From the NCBI GenBank assembly GCA_963971425.1, contig OZ020524.1:10729845-10793844 (forward strand): a DNA stretch of 64,000 nt, read 5' to 3'. The notes below the pieces were generated by a model. That model did not search any database, was not told the DNA's origin, and worked only from the letters and a program-made list of their open reading frames with translations. Of this stretch, positions 35,201 to 43,770 are shown in pieces. This DNA is from Bryoerythrophyllum caledonicum (lineage: Eukaryota; Streptophyta; Bryopsida; Pottiales; Pottiaceae). How positions within the stretch are numbered: the first letter of the stretch is position 1; each line of letters opens with the position of its first letter. Both the position numbers and the translations under genes were made by a program.

Positions 35201-35602
35201 CTATTATGTGTTAGAGGACTTTCATACAAAGACCCCCCACCAAACCACATAGACCCTAGTCTCACCATCCAATTTATTGAATTCACATATTGCAATGATA
35301 GATTCTCCCCGGACACCATAGCAAACAAAACAAATAAATACCAACCACTACTTGACGACATCCAAGCACTAGGACGGAAAGTAGACCCCCTCATTGTCAT
35401 CACCGCGGGTGCTAGAGCCACCACCTTCATTCCCTCAATGACAACCCTTGAAGAAACATTTAAAATCCCCATCACTTCAATCAAAACCACCTTTTCAAAT
35501 ATTAACACTATTGCAATTCAACATGCTATGTCGATACTCCTACATAAACGTAAACTTGAAAACAACCAACCCCTTCCGGTCACCTCAAACCCCCTTCCAT
35601 AG
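32183..35602 (+). CDS. LINE ORF2, C-terminal part: RNase H, CCHC knuckle and PD-(D/E)XK endonuclease
   Basis: The continuation of ORF2, open from 32183 (first ATG 32570). RNase H at about 34117-34560: YYTDGSF (Asp), RAEMMAIHKTL (Glu), FTDCINVLHLL (Asp), and VRAHDIDGNEQADKLAKEG (His/Asp). A CCHC knuckle C-X2-C-X9-H-X4-C starts at about 34927 (CPICNTT...LHILLKC). At 35185-35420 a PD-(D/E)XK-like domain: FKPDLLCVRG, then IQFIEFTYCND, then NKTNKYQPLLDDI and VITAGARAT. Knuckle followed by KPD...E/D...KxxKY is the arrangement of the restriction-like endonuclease (REL) of R2-type LINEs. A Cys-rich strip PCICHTQRCHC lies just before. With the APE domain upstream, the whole gene encodes two endonuclease types. 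The segment 32570-34100 is unrecognised. Confidence 0.8.
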   Translation, partial: KCLFSCIGEQLQNALNDKGRLGLIYSGLLWHILAIYGGAQYLQRFKKSDCLRSPITRTLFLLKTEGQTFLKSTLEDFLLDPAPLEQNWANEIHNLPRLDRQLSDKLLQKLFSANITDLKQITLPNGTHLMNDKNYKKIYGTPHKLIKSALNIAKQLFCNPTCLPICPNPCTNHAPPYTLKDSYIINHNGIHPNINPPLTPPNPPHSRPYAPPPHILKNPSIHPINNITAHKHRKYIDSNNISKQYTTYLCHWSHNNNTYAKWLPQGNLFPWHNPNASLHNTEILTQYYLRTQNNYYLNIIQLHHPQTQPRDRRFVTPPLIIPLLNIFTTKCNPETDILAQTNTIKIQQDNAHIYEDNGRHLITIPLARLQWLWNQYHNALQTPINIEPIPQTFETEIVWLYQRYKYRIPKNDPLKNAHYTLPDPILDYLITSLNITHSYFSSPVTCSTKISKFYSPFECDKIFGSLGKAFDYKWSGIGLAHPHNEEETQQAIHWARVAANSDPNHNITIIITSDTHWYHNPNPHLGPFPDSHIIVLFEADSMTYKEPTIPPQTQTPRLEPATLRIHCIHQQTQEIGTLENLTHLTLIAKNLNINKVYTAIASPTPISTRVNRSKKRSKTPHANISTSPITEWSLPLPYYQINTDLKFDPNFSYYTDGSFKEPTRVSLGHWHREKAGYGIYNSTKQIKIGKRLHGLKNILRAEMMAIHKTLKIITTQYPNEPAHIFTDCINVLHLLNTHIKHPTLHNSHPDKTILTSMVAMLQNRTHITTLHKVRAHDIDGNEQADKLAKEGREKTHKNAEHPYEHAHATPYYFHRYEWPSMGETPDKGPIRFLDKYLKKHDLVNNLENLTENFPNIDKWTGNPNIHNEMSNNFWKNPIITDPQITCLIKFRTGQYMGNARKQLFFGMERFPTITCPICNTTDPDTWLHILLKCQNPHIHSLIVKRHNKAVWAIRKLLISSTKSRCFILMNAGTFNDNPQENTVPPWLLPCICHTQRCHCNARFKPDLLCVRGLSYKDPPPNHIDPSLTIQFIEFTYCNDRFSPDTIANKTNKYQPLLDDIQALGRKVDPLIVITAGARATTFIPSMTTLEETFKIPITSIKTTFSNINTIAIQHAMSILLHKRKLENNQPLPVTSNPLP

Positions 35603-35800
35603 ACCTACACTTGCATTTTGCATTTCACCGTACCTGCACTCCCTCTTTTAGTACATTTTGGGACCTAGTGTTCTTTGGTACTGGTTACTTGTTACTGGGT
35701 ACATAGTGTCCACCCTCGAAAGGGGGAAGTAGTTCCATACTACTAACCCATGCCCGGTGGGCATGGACTTAGTGGTGGAATGAACGGACACTTTACTCAC
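35603..35800 (+). other. LINE 3' UTR
   Basis: About 200 bp between the ORF2 stop and the terminal hairpin. It contains repeated 'ggtactggttacttgttactg' type words (about 35679-35700) and a short 'gcccggtgggc' palindrome at 35753-35763. The last 100 bp are shared with the truncated copy at 4304-4442. Confidence 0.7.
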
Positions 35801-35845
35801 GCCGGCCCCCTTTCGGGGACCGGCGTTCTTCTTCTTCTTCTTCTT
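35801..35845 (+). promoter_or_regulatory. LINE 3' stem-loop and (TTC)n tail
   Basis: 35801-35824 folds as a 10-bp stem (arms gccggccccc and ggggaccggc, loop tttc, one C/A mismatch), directly followed by gttcttcttc... to 35845. The copy at 4327-4349 has arms gccggcctcc and ggagatcggc: one C-G pair has become T-A, a compensatory change, and one G-C became G-T wobble. In LINEs of the eel UnaL2 type such a 3' hairpin is recognised by the reverse transcriptase; this role is inferred here. Confidence 0.7.
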
Positions 35846-36370
35846 AAAGAGGGCATTTTGAATCTGAAAAGGGAGATGGAGAATTATCACGAAGTAGTGT
35901 GATGTACCATTGAGGATGGTGCCGGAAATTGTCTCAACATGCCTTGTGATGCCCAATTTGTGCATCAAAGTGAGGGAATAGATTCAACGTGGACTGGATT
36001 GCGGAAGCTGATGAACAACTACAAAAAAAAAGGATAGAGGTGATTTAAAAGAAGGTCAAGAATTGCGTTTTAAAAGGGCATCAATTTAGGAAGTAAAGTA
36101 TAGTAATTTTGATTCGAGATGATTTTATGGCAGCAAATGAAGTGAACAATGAGGAGCTAGAAGCGTTTTTATTGAATGGTGCTGGAGATTTGCTTTGTGA
36201 AACTACAACAACGTACGAAGTTTTGACCAAAAGTCTATGGCATTACAAAATTGGAAGGAATCAAATCTAGTGTTTTTTATACTGGTTATGATTCTATGGC
36301 CAAAATGCTAAAACCTCTCTAGAAGTACTACAAAAGTACGATCCATATTTTTTAATAAATCTGTAGACTA

Positions 36371-36739
36371 TTAGAAGGTGGAAATCAAAATGGTAGGATT
36401 TCCTACCACTTGCTGCAGAAGCCCTTCAATTTTGTCTTCAGTCTTTTTCTTCTTCTCTTGTGTACTTGGTATTGTGGAAGTATTGACTTGTTCCCATTCA
36501 GGAGTTGTAGGTGGTGAAGAAGTTGTTCTGAATGTGTCGTCTCCTTCCGTAGCACTTGCCAGGATTTGGTTGTAAACACTTGCACGTTTACCGTTCCATA
36601 TGTCCATCTCTTTGAACCAACGACACTCTTGTTTCTGATCCGTTCCCAAAATCTCATTTGTCCTTTTATCACTTTGGTATTCGGTCAATATTGTTTTGTA
36701 CTTCTTCTTCAAGATAGCAATGTCCGGTTGAATCCTCAA
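36371..36739 (-). CDS. Myb/SANT-like ORF of the Harbinger element
   Basis: 122 residues on the minus strand, convergent with the Harbinger transposase. It reads KKKYKTILTEYQSDKRTNEI, then QECRWFKEMDIWNGKRASVY, a pattern common in the Myb/SANT-like second protein of PIF/Harbinger elements (W/F-rich trihelix with CRWFxEMD...). A Ser/Thr/Pro-rich linker and a Lys-rich tail follow (TQEKKKKTEDKIEGLLQQV). In this superfamily the partner helps the transposase bind ends and enter the nucleus. The N-terminal part is missing or in another exon. Confidence 0.55.
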   Translation of the reverse strand: MRIQPDIAILKKKYKTILTEYQSDKRTNEILGTDQKQECRWFKEMDIWNGKRASVYNQILASATEGDDTFRTTSSPPTTPEWEQVNTSTIPSTQEKKKKTEDKIEGLLQQVVGNPTILISTF

Positions 36740-36934
36740 ATTTTTTCAACCATTCAGACTTGTAACTTCACCTACGCATTCAATCCTACAATACACGTCA
36801 AAAAATAAGAGAATTATGGCAAAAAACAAGCTCAAAAGGGGTGAAAGTGCAACTTATATGGTAACTCCAGCAAAGAAATTGGGACAATTTTTAGTACAAG
36901 GAACACTTTGAAGAAAGCTTGGACACAAGTAAGC

Positions 36935-37130
36935 TTGTAGTGGAGTGGATAGTATCTTGGGAGGAAACTATTTGATCTCCGGAGACGAGGATTCAAATTC
37001 CCTTGCTAGAGAAGCGTTGGCGAACTAGTGGAAACCGCGATGCACCAGTGAAAATCGCGACGTGAAAATCTCGAAGAGATGGATAGTATCCTGGGCATAT
37101 CCGGTCCACCACAATTTTTCTGTTTTGTAG
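36935..37130 (+). mobile_element. Possible tRNA-derived SINE
   Basis: 'gtagtggagtggatagtat' resembles a tRNA A-box region and 'gaggattcaaattccc' at about 36989-37004 a B-box at the right spacing. The tail repeats 'gatggatagtatc' at 37080. No clear tail or target duplication. Confidence 0.35.
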
Positions 37131-37823
37131 AAACTCCAAAAGATGCACCATATCTTTCCTCTGGGATACTATGTTAACCTCGAAGAATCGGATGAGGAGG
37201 ACGTGTCTCTTATGAAATAGAAGGATTACGAAATCGAAATAGTGATTGCAATAAGAGGCAAGATGCACAAGGAGTTTATAAGAACAACAAACAAACAAGG
37301 TATGAAATTCTTTGTCAAAATTTGCAAATGATGATGAATTTTGAAGCGAATGTGGCAGTATGTTAGCCGTATGATGAGGCCGTAGAAGGCCTTGGCCTTA
37401 GCCGCATGCCCATACCTATGCCCTCCCTACCCTCCAAAACTGCGTTGTGTTTTTCACGAGCGTAAAAAATGACCTTAAAAATAGTGTTCCAATGTCCTAT
37501 AGTAACATGGAAAAAATCCGGGAATAAATAATTAAAAAATAATAAACAAAACAAATTTAAAGCAATCACTGATTTTCAGCCCAACACCCCCTTGATTTCT
37601 GTTGAGTTGACCTCTTTGCTTCAACTCAATGGAAAGCCCATTGGACCAAGAAACATTATCCGCTCAGCAGTAAATAGCATACCTAGGTTACCTCAAACTC
37701 CGTGGTCAATCTCCTTTTTTCAAGGTAGTGTAAAGCAAACTCGGACCGGGATGACTTCCTTGGCCAATCACAGATTTTAGAGGGTCATGGTCAATTTCCC
37801 TGGTCCATAATGTAAACCGCCCC

Positions 37824-38504
37824 TTGGTGACTAGGACTTTTTCACAATCTCAAGATTTGCGTTGCTTTTCTTCTTTGAGTTGCTTTCCATGGAAATACAA
37901 TTTCAAATTTTGGTCTCCTACCTTGCAAAATTGAACTTAACCCATGATAATTGGGGACTGCACAACCTGAGTCCTAAGGTTGATGAGATTCATTGGTGGC
38001 AATATTCAAAAAAGACTTGATTATGCATGATAATTTTTCTCTCTAAGAAGACGTGATCTATGCTGGATAAACCCTAAACCCTTAATAACTGATTACCATG
38101 TATGCTCTGTATGAAGACTTGATAATCATGCATAAAGGGGACGCGGACACATCTGAGAATCAAACCAAAGCTGGTACTTGTTCGGCTCCGTCTGCGACTT
38201 CCCTCAGCAATGAAGGTTGTTCATCAAGCTGAAGAAGCTTTCCCACCCTCTTTGAAGTTTTCGTGGGGCATGGGCCCATGACCTTTCGGCGCAGGTCGGC
38301 GGGGACTACTATGCTAGTGACGTGCATCACAGACGCGTACAGACACACCAATACAAGTGGCTGTGCTTCTCGCCACGCTCACAGCTTTGGTAAGTTAGTG
38401 ACGTATATCAGGCTCCTCACAGACGCGTGCAGACACTAGAGTTCTTCCCTGAAAGTCCTTCCTGAAGAGGAAAGAAATGAATACGGCAGATAGAGATGAA
38501 TTAA
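37824..38504. other. Intergenic, nothing supported
   Basis: Short non-conserved ORFs. A small repeat 'cacagacgcgt(a/g)cagacac' occurs at about 38328 and 38419. Confidence 0.3.
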
Positions 38505-38705
38505 CCGGGAACTGTGTAAACATGAAAGTATTGTAGAATACAGAAAATGTACTAAAGTTTAGCAAGACTTTCACCTTTGGATTGAAGATTCTTCATCTAA
38601 CATCTTTCAATTTGGAGGTCATTTCAATCAGTCTGAACCTTATCATGTTCAGATACGACACTATGCATGTAGGATATTGTGGCCACTAGTGGCACCTTTT
38701 GACGT
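38505..38705 (+). mobile_element. TTAA-family MITE, copy 3
   Basis: Shares 'agcaagactttcacctttgg', 'attgaagattcttca' and 'ggccactagtggcacctttt' with the cluster at 43084-43770. The left terminus is changed (ttaaccgggaactg); the right reads ttttgacgttt. Confidence 0.7.
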
Positions 38706-39289
38706 TTCAATTCTTTTTTTGCATCAATGAAATGCATGGTAGTCTGTGCGAATTTTGGGCCCTACCCAATGCACGCTAATGCTCTCCCAAAGTACCCTAA
38801 GTCTTCAAAGGATTGACCATTGATAGCTCTCTTGCACCCTTCGATAGCCCAGTCCTCTTGTCCATGTGGTCCCAGTTTCTAACATGATAAGACTATAAAG
38901 TAAGGGGTGACAGGCATGGTCATCCCCTTTCACTTTGAGGAAAAATTCTACTATCTTATCTAGAGCTGGCCAAAAAATCTAGACTCACTTTATAAGGTCC
39001 ACTTTTGACCAAGCCTGGAGGAAAGCCAAATGTACCACCACCCTAGATGAAGTTGTCCTTAATCTACTTGGATCATGGATTTTTACATTGTTCAATTGCC
39101 TAAGATAGAGGCCCTGCATACAAAGGACTGAGGTTGAGAGGCCAAGCAATTCTAGGAATTTGATTGGTCTATAGCTAAACTGGCCTTTAAAGATGATGGC
39201 CAAATGTGGTCCTCACGAGTCGTAGATTTGGTTAGCGTAATTTATGACAAGGGAGGACCAGATTTAGTCATTGTCCTTAAAGGGTTAAA
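38706..39289. repeat. Dispersed repeat segment
   Basis: 38715-38820 (tgcatcaatgaaatgcatgg, ccctaccca.tgcacgc.aa) resembles 46770-46870. The rest is unassigned, with no convincing ORF. Confidence 0.4.
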
Positions 39290-40150
39290 CTAGGCCCTTG
39301 GGGCTTTGCACTAGGGACCATATGCCATGGGCTGACCGTGTCTTAAATGTCAACATTGCATCACTTTTTGAGACTTTTGGTGCCAAGAGTTTGGTCTCTG
39401 AAGGGAAGTTTGAGTTAAACAAGAATAAAAACTCAAACTCTTGTTGAGGTGCCAAACTTCATTAAATTATTCAAAATCTGACAAGATCTTCGATGTTGAG
39501 TAGAAACAACTGATTCTATTTTACGTGAATTTCTTACCTAATCTTTTTACTTGAATTTCTTCTCTAAGTTTTTTACTTGAATTTTTTACCTAAATTTATT
39601 ACTTGAATTTCTCCCCTATATTTGAAACTTAGATCATCTAAATTTACCTTTGCCTTTGCCTTTGCCTTTGCATGTGGATCCCCCAGCTCCCCCATTATCC
39701 AAAGAGCTTGCATTAAGCTATGTTGGTGTGGTAATTGGAACTCTTGTCTCCTCCGAATTGCTAATGGCTCAATCTCGCATTGGAAACTCTTTCACCATTT
39801 CTTGTTTGGTAAATAAAATCTCCATTATTGATGCCGATACAAGTAATTGAATTTTTTGAAAAATTTGCATTTTTGCCATTTTCTTTATATTATTGGCCAA
39901 AAACGTGTTTTCTTCTAGGTTCCATGACTAGAGAAAGTGAGATTAGAAAATATTAGAAATAGAGTCCTTCAAAGGCTAAATATTTACTTGATATTTTCCA
40001 AACAATACATGTCATTCTCCTCCGGACTTCACACAACAAAGACCCAAGCTCTACAAATTCATATTTTAATGTTTTTTCATCTCCAAAACTCGGCCCCTAT
40101 GCATAGTTTGGTCTTCAATGGAGTTTAGTCCTTGGTAAGAGTGTAAAACG
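39290..40150 (+). mobile_element. Harbinger-like MITE, copy C
   Basis: Third copy of the family at 1220-2645. Left end near 39297 reads 'cccttggggctttgcactag' then 'ggacca'; interior has 'agtttggtctctgaaggg', repeated 'tttacttgaatttctt' words and 'ttctaggttccatgactag'; right end near 40140 reads 'gtgtaaaacgtcac' then TAA. No transposase. Confidence 0.6.
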
Positions 40151-40409
40151 TCACTAAGTGTCTCAATCCAAGTTCTCACAAACGCAAACAAGTGCTACCT
40201 ATATTGGAGATGAGTAATAGCTTTGTCGAGGAATACTTTTTTAATTAACAAAGGCACAAAGCTAAGGTTACAAGGTACTGAATTTCAAACACGGAGAGTG
40301 GGCATGGCGAGCAAGGTACTATGAAGCTAAATGGTACTATTGTAAAACTGGAATAGTACTAATGTAGAGCTGAATAATGCATGGGTGGGTAGGTGTAAAG
40401 GAAAGTTTT

Positions 40410-40960
40410 GGCGACCCTCATTATTTTGAAAATAATTACTTAAAACAGGTAGAAATAAGGATTTTACATTATTTCAAAAAAAATCTTCTTGTAATAAAAG
40501 AAAGCACAATGATATATTATTCATTGTTAGGATTTTGAATTGAACGATTATTTTTTTATCCCTATGTAAATGGCTACTTTTGATACCTCTAGTCACTGCA
40601 AGTCCATTTCTCTTCTGCCAAACAACTCCATTACTTGTGAGTTTTGTTGTAGAATGACCTAATACAAGGTAGAATAAAGATCCATAAAACTTTCACAATG
40701 TGTAGTGCAAAAATATGTCATTATCTTGAGTCAAAGTAAGTTGACCTAGTTCACACACGGAATAAAAGAGCCATATTGCACTCTTCAAATGCATGTATCT
40801 TACAATCTCAGCACTCAAAGTTTACAACAATATATGACTCTCGTTTACTAGTAATTAAACTATAGATCCTATAGTTGAAAATAGTAAAATGTTGTTTCAA
40901 TCACTCTTTCAACGTCTCATCTTAGAGAAACAATTTTGGGGTGGTTTTAATGAAACATAG
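40410..40960 (+). repeat. Dispersed repeat, copy 1 (with 46670-47370)
   Basis: Shares with 46920-47370, in order: 'agtcactgcaagtccattt', 'gatccataaaactt', 'caatgtgtagtg', 'cttcaaatgcatgta' and 'aacgtctcatctt'. No ORF is preserved in both, so it is probably a non-autonomous transposon or fragment. Confidence 0.6.
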
Positions 40961-41835
40961 TCTCCGTCCTTTAGGGATTAGTGATAATAATTGTAGGATT
41001 TAGCAAAAACTGCACAATATAGTCTTTTGGAAAGCTGATTGAAATGTCATCATAAGGTAACCCCCTAGTACCTAACCAAAACCCATAGCTGCCAATTCTC
41101 AAATGGAGATGTATCCAACCCACTTCCATCCCATTACAACCCATTCAACTCCAAATGGAGGCTTGCTAATAGTCAAGGCCCCTTACTTTTGGTTGGCGCT
41201 TTGCATTGAAATTGTGATTCTATTAGCTATCGCTAAATAATAAATGTATTATTCTTTCTCCTCTCCATATGTGGACGTTGCGTAAGTTCTCGGTTATGGC
41301 GGGGGATGTACCTTGATTCTTCTGCAGCTCACAACTAAATCACTGGCAGGCAACCGTTGGTCACAAAGAAGAAGGTTATTTCCCCATAATCAAGGCTTGC
41401 TATGAAGTTATGATGCGCTTCTTGTGTGACTCTTGATTGGTGGTAATGGTGATGTTTGCTGATGTGTAAGCAGGTAATGTTTACCAGGCTGTTTACCTTG
41501 TGTCAAGTTCAACGTTCTAGCCTGTGACATGTAGGTCCTTGAGTACTGTCTAGGTGGTGTTAAACGAATCACTAGCACTTGCTACAGGTTTTATGATCAT
41601 CAAATGCATGCACCACAAACCCAGCCTTTTGTGCAAAAGGAGCGATATGTCTCGAAATTAGTTATGGTCGGATCAAGTTCCCATATACAGAAAGTGCGGT
41701 GACGTCATCTAGACATTCTGACCGGAAGAAAACAAAGGGCACGTTTCCCAAAACTATAGTAGTAGCAACATCCTCTGGAAAAAGATTTAATATCTACAGT
41801 AAGATTCTATACAAAGTGGAAACTCTCACTACTAT
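40961..41835. other. Intergenic region downstream of the small gene
   Basis: No supported gene. 3' flank of the minus-strand gene at 41836-42662. Confidence 0.3.
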
Positions 41836-42662
41836 TCAGCCCATCCGGAGCTCCGTCGCATTTCGGTCGATGCGCTGCTGGATGAAGTCCAGCACTCGAG
41901 AGGTGTTGATGCCATCCAGACTGTGAACTTTCACAGTGTTGTTCTGTGAGTCAATGTCACAATGATAACCTGGATAGAGGGGGAAAAAAACCCGGTTAGT
42001 GGCTGCTAGATTCCTCTCCATTCACTAACAAACTTCCTGCATTCAACTCTGACCGAAGCGCACGACACTTCACAATTTAGATCAGCTTGATCCAGAGGCT
42101 TATTCTTAAAAAAGAGCTTCTTCGAGGTGCGAAGCTTTTTCCTATCTCAACATATGGACTTCTCCTGCTTTCCTGGCTTTCGCTCAGGTGGCAAACATCA
42201 GGCTGAATTCAAGGGGTACTAACCCATGGTATTCGTCACGAAAGTCACCAGCTGCTGGCGCTTTCTCGGGGATCGAATGCTGGCATTCACGGTCATCTCC
42301 AGCTGCACAGACAGAGTTAGCTTAGATCTGGCGTCCACACGAAAAGAACCACAAGTGCTTACTTCTACAACATGACTTGACAGAGTAGTACGCAACTAAA
42401 GACGGCACTCACGCGCACCTGGTATGACAGATCCATGTTTCCTGCTTCCTGGGCCGAGTAAGTGGGGATGACGAAGGAGGGACGCGCCTTATCCTGCTCA
42501 AACATCTGCATCAAGTCGACGCAAACCAAACTCAACACAACAACCAACCATCTCACACCTCCATAGCTAGAAGAAACAACAGAGGAACTCAGAACTACTA
42601 AGTCAACAAACACGAAAAGGGACATGTTTCATCCTTCACCCACCTCCCTGAGCGACATCATA
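41836..42662 (-). CDS. Small conserved-looking protein, unknown function (4 exons)
   Basis: Exons on the minus strand: 42662-42645, 42505-42419, 42302-42224, 41969-41836. All junctions are GT/AG (for example CAG/gtgcgcg, gtgcag/CTGG, ATGG/gttagt, ccag/GTTATC) and join in frame into a 105-residue protein beginning MMSLREMFEQDKARPSFVIP and ending QQRIDRNATELRMG. It has no signal peptide, membrane segment or zinc motif; a basic patch RSPRKRQQ is central and the C-terminal 25 residues look helical. I do not recognise the family. Support comes from codon-like composition, small coherent exons and clean splice sites, and its local GC is higher than the surrounding repeats. Either of the first two ATGs could start it. 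Confidence 0.65.
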
Positions 42663-42880
42663 GCGGTGAACAGAGGCCTAGTCACACAACAGAGACAGAG
42701 CCTGGGACTGAAACAATAATAACAGATCCACTCCAAACCTCTAGACCTTCACCTCCGGAGATTCGTCAGAGCAACTGGAGCAGCAGAGGACGAGCAGCGG
42801 AGCTCTCGAAGAGGAAAACTGAATAAGAGGAGGAAGTGGTGTGGCAAATATGGAAGGTGGTGGTCTCTATATATACAATA
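42663..42880 (-). promoter_or_regulatory. Promoter/5' UTR of the small gene, TATA box
   Basis: tatatata at 42868-42875 (on the minus strand gtatatatag) lies about 210 bp upstream of the start codon, leaving a plausible leader with CT-rich stretches. Confidence 0.5.
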
Positions 42881-43083
42881 GGCAGGACTGGGAATGAATG
42901 CCTGCAGACATAGAAGTTTCAGACAGAAGGCGGACAAAAGTTGCTCGTCGGTTACCATACCCGAGCGGCGTTCAAGTCGGCGGACACGCGGTGCGAACGG
43001 CGTCCTACAGACACCCTGTCGCACGCGACGGTCCTACAGACAGCCGGCTGTGTGAACGCGGTCGCTGATATTTCCACTCGTTT

Positions 43084-43315
43084 ACCCTTAACCTTAAACG
43101 TCACAAGGTGCGGCTGGTGGCCGCCGTATTCTACATGTATGGTGTCGTATTTGAACATGCTAAGGTTCAGATATTGAAATGACTCCCAAATGAAAGCTGT
43201 TAGTTGAAGATTCTTCAATACAAAGGTGTAAATCTTGCTAAACTCTAATACATTTTCTATATTCCACAGTGTAAAATACGGCTATGCGTATACGGTTCCC
43301 GACTGACGTTTAATC
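43084..43315 (-). mobile_element. TTAA-family MITE, copy 4
   Basis: About 230 bp ending 'actgacgtttaa' at 43315; left side 'ccttaaacgtcacaagg'. Minus orientation, adjoining copy 5 head to head. Confidence 0.8.
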
Positions 43316-43540
43316 CTTAAACGTCAGCCGGGAACCATATATACAGGACCGTATTTTACTATATAGAATACTGAAAATGTAATAAAGTTTAGCAAGATTT
43401 ACACCTTTGGATTGAAGAATCTTCAACTAACATCTTTCATTTGGGAGTCATTTCAATATCTGAACCTTAGCATGTTCAAATACGACATCGTACATGTAGA
43501 ATACGGCGGCCACCAGCGGAACCTTTTGAGGTTTAAGTGT
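43316..43540 (+). mobile_element. TTAA-family MITE, copy 5
   Basis: Begins ttaaacgtcagccgggaacc and contains 'tttggattgaagaatcttca'; right end ttttgaggtttaa. Confidence 0.8.
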
Positions 43541-43770
43541 TAAATGTCAGTCGAGAACCCTACACACGATCACGTATTTTACTGAGTAGGATACAAAAAA
43601 TGTATAAAATTTTAACAAGAGTTACACCTTTGGATTGATTATTCTTCGACTAACATCTTTCATGTGGAGGTCATATCAATATGTGAACCTAATTATGTTT
43701 AAATACAACACCATACAAGTAGAATTTTGTGGCCACCGGTGACACCTTTTGACAATTTTTGGGTTAAACG
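43541..43770 (+). mobile_element. TTAA-family MITE, copy 6
   Basis: Begins ttaaatgtcagtcgagaacc, same orientation as copy 5, more diverged; ends near 'ttttgacaatttttgggtta'. Confidence 0.75.
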
